Assembly (NCBI GenBank): GCA_944325315.1
Contig: CALVAA010000002.1
Span: 59,016-123,015, forward strand
Length of the DNA stretch: 64,000 nt
Source of the DNA: Candidatus Gastranaerophilales bacterium
Lineage (GTDB): Bacteria; Cyanobacteriota; Vampirovibrionia; Gastranaerophilales; Gastranaerophilaceae
Reading direction: 5' to 3'
The notes beneath the pieces were generated by a model. It saw only the letters and a list, made by a program, of their open reading frames with translations, made no database searches and was not told the origin of the DNA. This document shows positions 26,245 to 35,690 of this stretch, piece by piece. Positions within the stretch are counted from its first letter, which is position 1; each line of letters opens with the position of its first letter. The position numbers and the translations under genes are program-made.

Positions 26245-28089
26245 TTATTTAAAAACTGCTTTACTTTTTTTACATCCCTCATCTTCCCAATCAATCTTTC
26301 CGTCAAAATTATTATCAATACCATCTGAACATGAATTAATTGAATCTATACCTTCGGATCTTGGAATGAATTTTAAATACTTTTTGTCAATTGAATTCAA
26401 TAAATACAAAAAATAGTCTTTGTATAAAGATGCAATGTCTTTATTTTCAATTAATACTATGTTTTCATCATTTTTATAAAACCCGCTTTTTGAAAAGTTA
26501 CTGCTGCCTAAAAGCAAATATTTTGAATCAACCATGACGGTTTTTTCATGGTTTTTGCCACCCCAGTTTTCAACCATAACAGCAACCCCGCTGTCTCTTA
26601 ATTGTTTTACTCTATTTTTAAAATTATTGGCATAAACCGCATCAACAAGAACAATTACACTAACTCCTCTGTTTTTTGCATTAATTAATTCCGAAATAAA
26701 TTTTCTTTCAGTAAGATAAAACACGGAAACAAACAGTTCTTTTTTGGCATTTTTCAACAAAGGTAAAATTATGGTATCAAAAGGGTTGTCTTGAGGACAA
26801 AAAGCAACGGTAAGTTTTGAATTATTTCTAAGTATGGGCTTAAACAAAAAACTTTCTTTAGTTGTGGAAAATTTACCCTTATACATTAATTCAAACTCTC
26901 TAAGGTAAGCTTTTGCAAAATTTATATCATCAACAATCAAAACCAAATTCGAATTATAACCCCCGCAACCCGTAGATGAGATGTTCATTGAGCCTGTTAA
27001 TACTTTCTTATTGTCAAAAATAAAAAATTTATTGTGCATTAAACTGTTTTTAGAATCTTTTGTCGGATGAAATTCTTCATCAAAATATTTATTGTAGCTG
27101 CTGTCAAATTCACTGCTATTTGAAAAATCGCTTACACACCTTATTTTAATACCTTTTTGTTTTGCTCTTTTAAGGGCATCAAAAATTGTTTTTTGATCGC
27201 CGAAATTATACAAAGCAATATCAATAGAAACTTTACTGGAATCAATTTCATTCACAATTCTTTTGCAAATAGCAGTTTTACAGGAAGCATCCGGTTTAGA
27301 ATATTCCAAAGGATTTATAAAATATAATTCGATAAAATCGAACTTTTTATAAAACGATTTTCTATAAATGCCTTTAGAATGAAAAATATGGTCATCTTTT
27401 TTAAATTTCTCCGGCTCATCTTCTTTAAAACAAAAATTACAAAAATGAACTTTAGAATCATTAAGTTGTTTTTTTGAAACAATCTTTCCGTAAGCTATAT
27501 TTCTTACAAATTCACAGTCAGGTTTATGAATTTTATTGTTTTTTAAGTTTAAAATCAAAAAATCAATTTTAGATAACTCATCTGCATTTTTTCTTGCCTG
27601 CATTAGGCTTTGATACTGAACATATTTAGGATTTTTGCAGTCTTCTTTTATATACGCAAGACCGTTTTTTAAATAAAAGATTATAAGATTAATTCCTTGA
27701 AAATCAATATCACAAAAATAATGCGCAATATTTTTATTTTTGCATTCTTTTATTGATTTTACACTAACAAAATTACCCTCAAGATGGTCTTTTGCCCATT
27801 TTCTTGCTAAAAAACCTGCTTTTAGGTATTGTAGCTGTGATATATTCAATTTTTCCGATTCATTTCGGGAATAATTGGAAAGAATAGGACAAAACGCACT
27901 AATATCCTGTAATTTAAAAAGTTCATTATCCTGAATCAGATTATCGTTGTTAATATCCAAATAAAACTTATCCGCCTCAACAACCTTTAATACCTTAAAA
28001 TCATGCATTCTGCTTTTATTGTTTGTCGCAAATAAAAATAAAAAAAATAAAAGAATCAAAAATATTGAAGCAGAAATTTTTTCTTTCAT
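26245..28089 (-). CDS. Exported phospholipase-D superfamily protein with multiple accessory modules
   Basis: A 614-residue protein with an N-terminal signal or anchor (residues 5-23). Modules in order: a nuclease-like N-terminal domain with a calcium-loop-like stretch DINNDNLIQDNE (about 48-59); a segment KIHKPDCEFVRN with later CNFC (about 185-225), which resembles the Ada-type cysteine module; then two PLD HKD motifs, HNKFFIFD (about 350) and HEKTVMVD (about 513), each followed by GS and N. The C-terminus has DGIDNNFDGKIDWEDEGC, a calcium-binding loop type. Two HKD motifs give one active site that cuts phosphodiesters in lipid or nucleic acid; the substrate is unknown. Confidence 0.8.
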   Translation of the reverse strand: MKEKISASIFLILLFFLFLFATNNKSRMHDFKVLKVVEADKFYLDINNDNLIQDNELFKLQDISAFCPILSNYSRNESEKLNISQLQYLKAGFLARKWAKDHLEGNFVSVKSIKECKNKNIAHYFCDIDFQGINLIIFYLKNGLAYIKEDCKNPKYVQYQSLMQARKNADELSKIDFLILNLKNNKIHKPDCEFVRNIAYGKIVSKKQLNDSKVHFCNFCFKEDEPEKFKKDDHIFHSKGIYRKSFYKKFDFIELYFINPLEYSKPDASCKTAICKRIVNEIDSSKVSIDIALYNFGDQKTIFDALKRAKQKGIKIRCVSDFSNSSEFDSSYNKYFDEEFHPTKDSKNSLMHNKFFIFDNKKVLTGSMNISSTGCGGYNSNLVLIVDDINFAKAYLREFELMYKGKFSTTKESFLFKPILRNNSKLTVAFCPQDNPFDTIILPLLKNAKKELFVSVFYLTERKFISELINAKNRGVSVIVLVDAVYANNFKNRVKQLRDSGVAVMVENWGGKNHEKTVMVDSKYLLLGSSNFSKSGFYKNDENIVLIENKDIASLYKDYFLYLLNSIDKKYLKFIPRSEGIDSINSCSDGIDNNFDGKIDWEDEGCKKSKAVFK

Positions 28090-28151
28090 AGATATTATTA
28101 TCCGACATAAATAAGTAAAAATTATTATGTTAACAAAACTTTACTTTTAGG

Positions 28152-28180
28152 ACTTGTTTAAAAATTTTGTTTAATATAAT
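28152..28180 (+). promoter_or_regulatory. Candidate promoter of rplS
   Basis: ACTTGT (28152-28157) is followed after 17 bases by a consensus TATAAT (28175-28180), about 40 bases before the rplS start. The -10 is excellent but the -35 is poor, so this is tentative. Confidence 0.4.
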
Positions 28181-28219
28181 ATTTTTAGTATTGGACAACT
28201 ATAAAAAAAGGGTAAACAA

Positions 28220-28573
28220 ATGAATCCTATTATTACTGAATTAGAAAAAGAATATACAAATCGCCAAATGCCTGAAATTAACCCCGGAGACACGGTTAAG
28301 GTTTTCGTAAGAATCATTGAAGGTAACAAAGAAAGAACACAAGCTTTCGAAGGAACTGTTATTAAAAAACGTGGAAGTTTAATTAACAAAACAATCACTG
28401 TTAGAAAAATATTCCAAGGAGTTGGTGTTGAACGTGTGTTTGCCATTTATTCACCAAGAATTGAAAAAATTCAGGTATTAAGACGTGGCGATGTAAGACG
28501 TGCAAAATTGTATTACTTAAGAGAACGCTCAGGTAAGGCTACACGTATTAGAGAAAAAATGGAAAAAAGATAA
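28220..28573 (+). CDS. rplS: 50S ribosomal protein L19
   Basis: Large-subunit ribosomal protein at the subunit interface. The 117 residues are standard length, with [20 protein letters not shown], then [10 protein letters not shown], and [17 protein letters not shown], all diagnostic. GGGTAAACAA precedes the ATG. The order rplS-ylqF-rnhB downstream is a widespread bacterial arrangement. Confidence 0.97.
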   Translation: MNPIITELEKEYTNRQMPEINPGDTVKVFVRIIEGNKERTQAFEGTVIKKRGSLINKTITVRKIFQGVGVERVFAIYSPRIEKIQVLRRGDVRRAKLYYLRERSGKATRIREKMEKR

Positions 28574-28595
28574 AATTTTTCTAAAACAAAATTAT

Positions 28596-28645
28596 AATGC
28601 CTTGAATTTTATTGTTTAACAAATTAATTCAAGGCATTTATTTAT
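28596..28645 (+). terminator. Hairpin between rplS and ylqF (terminator or attenuator)
   Basis: A perfect 13-bp stem AATGCCTTGAATT (28596-28608) pairs with 28626-28638 around a 17-base loop and is followed by TATTTAT. The large loop and mixed tail suggest partial termination, which would set the ratio of ribosomal protein to GTPase expression. Confidence 0.6.
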
Positions 28646-28671
28646 AAATTAACATTATAAGAAAGTAAAAA

Positions 28672-29523
28672 ATGAAACACATACACTGGTTTCCCGGGCA
28701 TATTGCAAAAGCTCAAAGACAACTAAAAGAAAAACTCAGACTTGTTGATGTAATTATTGAAGTAATTGACTCGAGAATACCATATTCAAGCAAATATAAA
28801 GATATTGAAAAACTTTGCCCCAATAAAAAAAGAATAATATTGATGAACAAATCAGATGTATCAGATTCAAAACTGAATAAAATATGGGCAAATTATATAA
28901 AAGAAAAAACAAACTTTGAGGTGATTATAACGAGCCTTATAAATAAAGAAGACATAAAAATAATTATAGGCAAAATTACAAATCTTGCACAAGATATCAT
29001 GGAAAAAAGAGCACAAAAAGGACTTCTTCCAAGGCCGGTCAGAACAATGGTTGTCGGAATGCCAAATGTTGGAAAATCCAGCACAATAAACAGACTTGTC
29101 AAACGTGCAAAAACAAAGACCGGAGCAAAAGCAGGGGTTACAAGACAACAACAGTGGGTTAGAATCAACGATAAAATAGAACTTTTAGACACTCCAGGGA
29201 TTATCCCTACGGTTCAAGACGATCAGTATCAAGCCTTGAAACTTGCAATGGTAAACTCAATAGGGGAAAATGCATATGATAGCGAACAAACCGCAATTGA
29301 GCTTGTTAAATTGCTTGACAAGAAATATAAAAAAGAACTAAGGAAATACTTTGGATTTAGCGAAATTGAAGATATTGACATTGAAAAAATAGCTTTTAAA
29401 AAAAATTGGCTGACAAAAGCAAATAAAGCGGATATAAAAAGAGCATCGCAGACAATCCTGAAAACCTTCAGGGAAGGAAAAATGGGATATTTCACACTGG
29501 AGAGCCCGAATGAATTTGAATAA
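28672..29523 (+). CDS. ylqF: Ribosome biogenesis GTPase YlqF/RbgA
   Basis: A 283-residue circularly permuted GTPase needed for late assembly of the 50S subunit. The N-terminus HIHWFPGHIAKAQRQL is family-typical. The G4 motif NKSD (about residue 63) precedes the P-loop GMPNVGKSSTINRL (about 127) and G3 DTPGI (about 175), the permuted order G4-G1-G3. The C-terminal RNA-binding extension is present. Downstream rnhB overlaps by 14 bases, indicating translational coupling. It is in the same transcription unit as rplS, fitting its ribosome role. Confidence 0.95.
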   Translation: MKHIHWFPGHIAKAQRQLKEKLRLVDVIIEVIDSRIPYSSKYKDIEKLCPNKKRIILMNKSDVSDSKLNKIWANYIKEKTNFEVIITSLINKEDIKIIIGKITNLAQDIMEKRAQKGLLPRPVRTMVVGMPNVGKSSTINRLVKRAKTKTGAKAGVTRQQQWVRINDKIELLDTPGIIPTVQDDQYQALKLAMVNSIGENAYDSEQTAIELVKLLDKKYKKELRKYFGFSEIEDIDIEKIAFKKNWLTKANKADIKRASQTILKTFREGKMGYFTLESPNEFE

Positions 29524-30169
29524 TGCAATTAATTTGTTTAATTTTGATGAAGCCGAAAAAAAAGGCTTTGACTATATAACAGGTACGGATGAAGCAGGCA
29601 GAGGACCGGCAGCCGGCGGGGTTTGGGCAGCTGCAGTGTGTTTTAAAAAAGATATAGATTATAAATTATTCAAAAAACTCAATGATTCAAAAAAACTAAC
29701 ACCAAAAACCAGACTTGAACTTTTTGAGATAATAAAAAATAATTCCTATTATTCAATCAAAACAATTGATGTAGAAAAAATTGAAGAAATAAATATACTT
29801 CAAGCCTCACTTCTTGCAATGAAAAAAGCCATTTTAGACGTTCAAAATCAAATTAAAAGCAAAAATTTTTTAACACTTGTTGACGGCAATAAATTAATAA
29901 ATGATTTTGACTTTAAACAAAAATGCATAATAAAAGGAGACTCAAAATCGGCTTGTATTGCAGCAGCAAGTATACTTGCAAAAGTTTCAAGAGACAACTA
30001 CATGGAAAAAATTCACGAAGAATTTCCCCAATACAACTGGAAAAAAAATAAAGGGTATCTCAGCTCGTTTCACATAGAAGCAATTAAAAAATTCGGCATA
30101 AATAAATACCACAGAAAATCTTTTTTAAAAAATATAATAAAAAGCCCTTCGGAAAACCGAAAGGCATAA
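29510..30169 (+). CDS. rnhB: Ribonuclease HII
   Basis: Endonuclease that cuts the RNA strand of RNA-DNA hybrids and starts removal of single ribonucleotides from DNA. The 219 residues contain TGTDEAGRGPAAGGVW (catalytic Asp and Glu), LNDSKKLT, and SACIAAASILAKVSRD, followed by NKGYLSSFH. The start codon lies inside the end of ylqF. Length and motifs are complete. Confidence 0.96.
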   Translation: MNLNNAINLFNFDEAEKKGFDYITGTDEAGRGPAAGGVWAAAVCFKKDIDYKLFKKLNDSKKLTPKTRLELFEIIKNNSYYSIKTIDVEKIEEINILQASLLAMKKAILDVQNQIKSKNFLTLVDGNKLINDFDFKQKCIIKGDSKSACIAAASILAKVSRDNYMEKIHEEFPQYNWKKNKGYLSSFHIEAIKKFGINKYHRKSFLKNIIKSPSENRKA

Positions 30170-30196
30170 TTATATAATTCACATCCAACTGCTCAA

Positions 30197-31045
30197 CTAT
30201 ATTAAGCTTAAAGCAATTGATGGAGCTTGATTTGCTTGTGTCAAAAGTGAAGTTGACACTTGTTGAAGTATCTGCTGTTGGGTAAAGTTTGATGCCTCAG
30301 AAGCAATATCAGCATCTGTAATAATAGATTTAGCACTTGATAAATTTTCATACTGAATTTCAAGAGTATCCAATGCTGAATCAAGACGGTTTTGTGCTGA
30401 ACCAATCAATGACTTTCTTGAAGTAATGTTATCAAGACCTTCGTCTAATTTTTCGATTGCATCTGCCATACCGGCTTTATCAAGCCCTGTAAGACTGAAG
30501 TTTTGCAAAGTTGTTAAAGTTGAAAATTTAACACTTTCGAAAATTTCTTTACCTGCAGCAATTGTGTTATCTTCCGTTGAGTTAGCTCCAACCTGGAATG
30601 TAACACCTTCAGCTTGCAAAGTAGCATCTTCAAACAAGCTCAATTGAGAATATTTAGAAGAATCCGAAACACGGTTAATTTCTTCTAAACGTTCACCAAC
30701 TTCATCTTGCATTGCTTGAATTTCTTCTGCGGAATAAGTACCGTTTTTTGCTTGCAGAGTCAAATCACGGATTCTTGATAAGTTTTCTTGTACAACATCC
30801 AAGTTACCTTCAGCTGTAGCAAGCATAGCATTACCGTTTTGTACGTTGTTTTGGGCAATTTTGTTACCGTTTAACTGCACCTGCATACGAGCCGAAATTA
30901 CAGTACCTGCCGCATCGTCTTTAGCTGAATTTACTTTCAAACCTGAAGACATGCGCTCCATGGCTGTAGACAAGCTGCTTGTTGAACTTGACAAAAGACT
31001 TTGGATTTTAATAGAATCCACATTAGTGTTAATAACTACTGACAT
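30197..31045 (-). CDS. fliC: Flagellin
   Basis: The flagellar filament subunit, exported through the flagellar export gate encoded at 40-45 kb. The 282-residue protein consists essentially of the conserved D0/D1 ends: VVINTNVDSIKIQSLL, AMERMSSGLKVNSAKDDAAG, and at the C-terminus IASEASNFTQQQILQQVSTSLLTQANQ. The central variable D2/D3 region is very short. AAAGGAG eight bases before the ATG at 31045 sets the start; 22 more codons are open upstream but are not flagellin-like. It is a single gene, away from other flagellar genes. No convincing sigma-28 or sigma-54 promoter could be picked. Confidence 0.93.
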   Translation of the reverse strand: MSVVINTNVDSIKIQSLLSSSTSSLSTAMERMSSGLKVNSAKDDAAGTVISARMQVQLNGNKIAQNNVQNGNAMLATAEGNLDVVQENLSRIRDLTLQAKNGTYSAEEIQAMQDEVGERLEEINRVSDSSKYSQLSLFEDATLQAEGVTFQVGANSTEDNTIAAGKEIFESVKFSTLTTLQNFSLTGLDKAGMADAIEKLDEGLDNITSRKSLIGSAQNRLDSALDTLEIQYENLSSAKSIITDADIASEASNFTQQQILQQVSTSLLTQANQAPSIALSLI

Positions 31046-31254
31046 AAATGAGCTCCTTTCATAAAGCCTTAGTAATACATCCTTGTGTTTTAAATAGTCA
31101 CAAAAAAACAATGCACCAAAAGCAAGGTTTTATAACAAAAAAAGAAGCCCGTTTACAATTTTAATATTTGAAAACTGTAAAAAGCAATTATATCAACTTT
31201 TTTAAAAAAGCCAATGTTAAAATTTGTAAAATTTTCACCAACAATGATAAGTTA

Positions 31255-32382
31255 TTACATTTTGTGGAAGCAGTTTAAAATGTATTCAATTTCAGTTTTT
31301 TTATCAGTAAACAAAGACGGATTTAGGAATTTTTTTTCAAGTAAATCATCTAAAATTTCACCAATTTTTTTCCCTTCACTATAACCCAATACAATTAAAT
31401 CTCGTCCCGAGACATTAAGTTTGATATCTTTAATTTTTAAATATTCTGCAGCGTTTTTATCTTGTGTTTTATAAAAATAATACGCTAAAAAGTTTAAATC
31501 TGTTTTTGAAAATGCCTTGTAAATATCAATCAAAGATGTAGTTTGAACCAGCTCCGGTTGATTGTTTTTTAAAATATTCATATAAAAACTTGAGTTAATA
31601 AAATTTTTAAACAATTTTTTTGTTTTGTTGTAATTTTTTAAATTAAAATTAATGTCTGCATTATTTAAAATTCGATAATAATTTTTTTTTATAATTTCTA
31701 AAAAAATTTTATCTGCATTTTTATTGTCTAAAACATGTTCAAAAACACTTTGAATTCTCGCAATACTCATATTTGAGTTATCAATATTTTTTAAATAATT
31801 ACTTATTAAATTTTTGTCATTACAAGAAAAATCAAAACCAAAACGATACTTGAAATCAACTCCTCTGATAATCCTGCTCGGATCATCTATATAGCTTTTA
31901 TTATGAAAAACCCTGAGGGTTTTTGTTTTTATATCCGACAAACCGGTTGAAAAATCTATTAGATTATATTTAACTTCATTATCAATAATTTTAATTTCAC
32001 AATAAAGTGAATTAACGGTAAAATCCCTTCTTAAATAATCTTTTTCAATATTAACACCAACTTCATCAACAACCGGTAAACAACCGCTATAAGGGTATTT
32101 TTCTGTTCTTGTTGAAGCAATATCAAACTCTAAATCTTTCCATAAAACCTTAACGGTTGAAAAGTCTTTATGTATTGATTTTATTACAATTTTAGGAGTT
32201 ATATTGTTAATAAAATCAATAGCATCACCTTCAACAATGAAATCAAGGTCTTTTATCGGGATGTTTAAAATACTATCCCTTACAGCCCCTCCAACAAAAA
32301 ACACCCTTATATTTTGTTTTTGGGCGTTTTTTGCAATAAATTTTATAAATTCAAGTGTATTGTATTTAAAATCGAATTTCAA
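31255..32382 (-). CDS. cca: CCA-adding enzyme / poly(A) polymerase family nucleotidyltransferase
   Basis: A 375-residue class II nucleotidyltransferase. The head domain has FFVGGAVRDSIL and DLDFIVEGDA with the catalytic DxD near residues 42-44. The sequence DDPSRIIRGVDFKYRF near 165 and DLIVLGYSEGKKIGEILDDL near the end are typical of tRNA CCA enzymes. Both tRNAs in this window lack an encoded CCA, consistent with that role, though a poly(A) polymerase cannot be excluded. The start is TTG (32382) with AAGGA eight bases upstream. It begins ten bases after accC, at the end of the efp-accB-accC run. Confidence 0.82.
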   Translation of the reverse strand: MKFDFKYNTLEFIKFIAKNAQKQNIRVFFVGGAVRDSILNIPIKDLDFIVEGDAIDFINNITPKIVIKSIHKDFSTVKVLWKDLEFDIASTRTEKYPYSGCLPVVDEVGVNIEKDYLRRDFTVNSLYCEIKIIDNEVKYNLIDFSTGLSDIKTKTLRVFHNKSYIDDPSRIIRGVDFKYRFGFDFSCNDKNLISNYLKNIDNSNMSIARIQSVFEHVLDNKNADKIFLEIIKKNYYRILNNADINFNLKNYNKTKKLFKNFINSSFYMNILKNNQPELVQTTSLIDIYKAFSKTDLNFLAYYFYKTQDKNAAEYLKIKDIKLNVSGRDLIVLGYSEGKKIGEILDDLLEKKFLNPSLFTDKKTEIEYILNCFHKM

Positions 32383-32392
32383 AATATAATCC

Positions 32393-33760
32393 TTATCTTT
32401 TAGTTAAAACCTCAGGATAATTTTGTTCAATAAAACTTGTGTTAAACTCACCTGAAATAAAATTATGGTTGTTTAATATTTTTTTATGAAAACCAATTGT
32501 GGTTTTAATACCGGTTATAACATAATCATTCAAAGCTCTTAGCATTCTCTTTCTGGCTTCTTCCCTGTTTCTGCCCCAGCAGATTACTTTTCCTACCAAA
32601 GAATCGTAATAAGGAGGTATTTGATAGCCCGTATACGCATGGGAATCCACTCTTGTTCCAAATCCGCCGGGGGCTATGTATCCTTCAATTGTTCCTGGGC
32701 ATGGCATAAAACATCTTTCATAATCTTCGGCATTAATCCTGCATTCAATTGCATGCCCTGTAAGATTAATATCCTTTTGGGAATAAGAAAGTTTTTCACC
32801 TTGAGCAATTTTTATCTGTTCTTTTACTATATCCACATTTGATATCATTTCGCTAACACAATGTTCAACCTGAACTCTTGTATTCATTTCCATAAAATAG
32901 AATTTTTTATTCTTGGGGTCAGATTCATCCAAAAGAAATTCAATTGTTCCTGTACCTTCGTAGCTAATAGATTTTGCCGCATTTATGGCAGCTTCTCCCA
33001 TTTTTTTTCTTATATCTTCACTTATGGCAACAGAAGGGGCTTCTTCCAATAACTTTTGATTTCTTCTTTGAACCGAGCAGTCTCTTTCACCCAAATGAAT
33101 AACATTTCCATAACTGTCTGCCAGAATTTGAACTTCTATATGCCTCGGGTTTTCGATAAATTTCTCTACATATACACTGTCATTGGCAAAGGCGCTTGCT
33201 GCTTCGCTTCTGCATAAATTAAAGGCATCATCCAACTCTTCATCTTTTCTTACTATCCTCATGCCTTTTCCGCCGCCACCTGCCGTAGCCTTTATTATAA
33301 TAGGATAACCGACTTTTTTAACAAATTCTCTTATAGAATCAGTATTATCCACGATACCTAAACCGGGAGTTATAGGAACTCCGGAAGCTTCCATTGTTGC
33401 TCTGGCGTTTGCTTTATCGCCCATTTTAAGCATAGCAGATGCACTTGGCCCGATAAACTTTATATGGTGTTCTTCGCAAATATCAACAAAATCAGCCCTT
33501 TCCGATAAAAACCCGTATCCAGGATGAATTGCATCCGCCCCTGCAGTAAGTGCTACAGAAATAAGTGCGGGAATATGGAGATAGCTTTTTGAACTTTGCG
33601 CAGGGCCGATACAGTATGCTTCATCAGCCAATGATACATGTAAACTTTGGCTGTCAGCTTGAGAATACACAGCAACAGTAGCAATACCCAATTCTCTGCA
33701 TGCTCTTATAACACGGACGGCAATCTCGCCTCTATTTGCAATCAATACTTTCTTAAACAT
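32393..33760 (-). CDS. accC: Acetyl-CoA carboxylase, biotin carboxylase subunit
   Basis: Carboxylates the biotin on AccB using ATP and bicarbonate, the first half-reaction of malonyl-CoA synthesis. The 455 residues are standard length. The ATP-grasp features are ANRGEIAVRVIRAC at the start, IIKATAGGGGKGM near 155, and EMNTRVQVEHCVSE near 290. AGGAATTATT precedes the ATG. It sits 34 bases after accB; the carboxyltransferase genes accD and accA are about 5 kb away on the other strand. Confidence 0.97.
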   Translation of the reverse strand: MFKKVLIANRGEIAVRVIRACRELGIATVAVYSQADSQSLHVSLADEAYCIGPAQSSKSYLHIPALISVALTAGADAIHPGYGFLSERADFVDICEEHHIKFIGPSASAMLKMGDKANARATMEASGVPITPGLGIVDNTDSIREFVKKVGYPIIIKATAGGGGKGMRIVRKDEELDDAFNLCRSEAASAFANDSVYVEKFIENPRHIEVQILADSYGNVIHLGERDCSVQRRNQKLLEEAPSVAISEDIRKKMGEAAINAAKSISYEGTGTIEFLLDESDPKNKKFYFMEMNTRVQVEHCVSEMISNVDIVKEQIKIAQGEKLSYSQKDINLTGHAIECRINAEDYERCFMPCPGTIEGYIAPGGFGTRVDSHAYTGYQIPPYYDSLVGKVICWGRNREEARKRMLRALNDYVITGIKTTIGFHKKILNNHNFISGEFNTSFIEQNYPEVLTKR

Positions 33761-33794
33761 AATAATTCCTAAAGCAATACACTAGCTCAAACCT

Positions 33795-34250
33795 TTACTC
33801 AACATACATTAAAACCTGGCCATATTCAACGCTTTGCCCATCTTCAACACATATTTGCACGACTTTGCCTGAAACTTCCGATTCAATTTCGTTCATTAAT
33901 TTCATTGCTTCGACAATACAAACAACCTGACCTGCGCTTACAACATCACCCACTTTTACGAACGGTTTAGCTCCCGGTGCAGGAGCAGCATAAAAAGCAC
34001 CGACCATCGGAGAAGTAATTGCCGTACCTTTGTTTTGGCCTTGAGCAGGTTTATCTTCTTTTGTTTGAACAGAAGTCAAAGGCGAAGGGATTTGACTTAT
34101 CGCAGGTTGAATTGGAGCAACAGGCTGCATGCAAGTTGCTTCTTTTCTTATGGTAATAGCTTCTTCACCGTCTTCAAGCGTAATTTCTGTTAACTGATTA
34201 TCTGAAATTATTTTGGCAATTTTTTCAATATATTCTATATCATATTTCAT
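33795..34250 (-). CDS. accB: Biotin carboxyl carrier protein of acetyl-CoA carboxylase
   Basis: Carries the carboxybiotin between AccC and AccDA. The 151 residues comprise an N-terminal domain (DIEYIEKIAKIISDNQLTEI), a proline-, glutamine- and threonine-rich flexible linker (about 40-75), and the biotinyl domain with EAMKLMNEIES, whose lysine is the biotin attachment site. It lies ten bases after efp, an arrangement common to many bacteria, with AAGGAA before the ATG. Confidence 0.96.
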   Translation of the reverse strand: MKYDIEYIEKIAKIISDNQLTEITLEDGEEAITIRKEATCMQPVAPIQPAISQIPSPLTSVQTKEDKPAQGQNKGTAITSPMVGAFYAAPAPGAKPFVKVGDVVSAGQVVCIVEAMKLMNEIESEVSGKVVQICVEDGQSVEYGQVLMYVE

Positions 34251-34260
34251 ATTTTTTTCC

Positions 34261-34818
34261 TTACACTCTGTCTAAATATTCGTTTGTTCTGGTGTCAATT
34301 CTTAAAACGTCTCCAACTTGAATAAAAAACGGAACATTTACAACAGCACCGCCGTCTAATGTTGCCGGTTTTGTGCCGCCTTGTGCGGTATTTCCTTTTT
34401 CGGCAGGAGGTGTGTCAATTACTTCCAATTCAACAAAATTAGGTAAATCAATTCCGATGATTTTACTGTCATGCATTAAAATTTGAACCGTCATGTTTTC
34501 TTTCAGGTATTTAATGCCATCACCAATTTTATCAGCACTAACAGGAAGCTGTTCGTAACTTTCCAAATCCATCATAACAAGATCAGCACCTTCTTTGTAT
34601 AAATATTGCATTTCACGCCTGTCAAGCATTGCTTTTGCTACTTTTTCACCAGCTCTGAAGGTTTTTTCAACAACCTGTCCCGTTTCAACATTTTTTAATT
34701 TTGTTCTTACAAAAGCAGCGCCTTTGCCCGGTTTCACGTGTAAAAATTCAACAACAGACCAAAGCCCGTTATCAATTTCTAATGTTAATCCTGTTTTTAA
34801 ATCATTTACTGAAATCAT
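34261..34818 (-). CDS. efp: Translation elongation factor P
   Basis: Relieves ribosome stalling at polyproline stretches. The 185 residues have the three-domain EF-P plan. The domain I loop reads HVKPGKGAAFVR, with a lysine at the modified position, so a lysine-type modification enzyme would be expected. The C-terminal RIDTRTNEYLDRV ending is canonical. The ATG is preceded by AGGA. It lies 17 bases after a helical hypothetical gene and 10 bases before accB. Confidence 0.97.
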   Translation of the reverse strand: MISVNDLKTGLTLEIDNGLWSVVEFLHVKPGKGAAFVRTKLKNVETGQVVEKTFRAGEKVAKAMLDRREMQYLYKEGADLVMMDLESYEQLPVSADKIGDGIKYLKENMTVQILMHDSKIIGIDLPNFVELEVIDTPPAEKGNTAQGGTKPATLDGGAVVNVPFFIQVGDVLRIDTRTNEYLDRV

Positions 34819-34835
34819 AAAATATTCCTGTTAAT

Positions 34836-35582
34836 CTAATCTTCAAAGACAATTTTATCATAAACTTGATTTTTTACATAAAAATTTTGGTCATTTTTTA
34901 TAAAGCGCAACATATTGCAAGGGCAATTTTCCATTTTATTTAGAATTTTAGCTGTTTTTTCCCTTATTGTATAATCGCAAAATTTTATTGTGCAATTTAA
35001 AATATCTAATACTTTAGAATTATAATTGTTACTGAAAGAAAAACTTAAAGCCTCAAGAAGCCAATAAAGAGCAAACAGTTTTTTGTTTTTAGCATGGTTT
35101 TTCTTATTAAGAGCATTTACAAAAAAAGTTTCATTGTAATTATGTTGGAACTCTTCTATTGAATTCAACAATTCATTTATTTTAAAAATTATATCTAATT
35201 CCATATTTTCCGCTATGCATTTATTTTTCGCCAAAACAGAACAAATAGCTCTTGATACGTTAGGGTTAATATCGACAATAGCAGATAAAAATTTTTCTTT
35301 TATTTTTTCATCAAAAAAACAAATTCTTTTTTTATTATACAAATCTTCCAATTTCAGTGCGACTGCTTCTCTTAGCGGATTTGAACAATTGGTAAGATGT
35401 TTAATAAGAACATAAAAATCATTGATATTATCTATTGAATCAAGATTTATTACAGAAAAAATCTTTGTAAAATCATCCGTTTTAGAATTTTTTAAATTCT
35501 CAATTGCAATTTTTGAATCAAAATCGGGTTGAAATTGTTCCAATTCTTCTATTGTATACACATTTTTAATAACATTGTCCAT
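34836..35582 (-). CDS. Helical repeat-like hypothetical protein upstream of efp
   Basis: A 248-residue cytosolic protein, predicted almost all alpha-helical. Degenerate HEAT/ARM-like units can be traced, for example NPLREAVALKLEDLYN (about 70-85), NPNVSRAICSVLAKN (about 108-122) and DYTIREKTAKILNKME (about 205-220). No catalytic motif is visible. It is the first gene of the run that continues into efp, accB, accC and cca, so it is probably co-transcribed with them. The function is unknown; a scaffold role is possible. Confidence 0.65.
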   Translation of the reverse strand: MDNVIKNVYTIEELEQFQPDFDSKIAIENLKNSKTDDFTKIFSVINLDSIDNINDFYVLIKHLTNCSNPLREAVALKLEDLYNKKRICFFDEKIKEKFLSAIVDINPNVSRAICSVLAKNKCIAENMELDIIFKINELLNSIEEFQHNYNETFFVNALNKKNHAKNKKLFALYWLLEALSFSFSNNYNSKVLDILNCTIKFCDYTIREKTAKILNKMENCPCNMLRFIKNDQNFYVKNQVYDKIVFED

Positions 35583-35690
35583 ATTTATTATTAAAACATA
35601 ACAAAAAAGACGAGCAAAAAATAAGTTTAAAATTTTATAATTAAATTTGATTTTTTAAAAAAAATTCTTAAATTATTAAAGAGGTACAAA

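Noticed and set aside
30146..30167. Hairpin at the 3' end of rnhB as terminator
   Set aside because: It lies inside the coding sequence, contains a mismatch and is not followed by a T-run.
31046..31254. Sigma-28 or sigma-54 promoter before flagellin
   Set aside because: No TAAA-N15-GCCGATAA or GG-N10-GC element fits well; AT-rich matches to sigma-70 boxes are too many to choose one.
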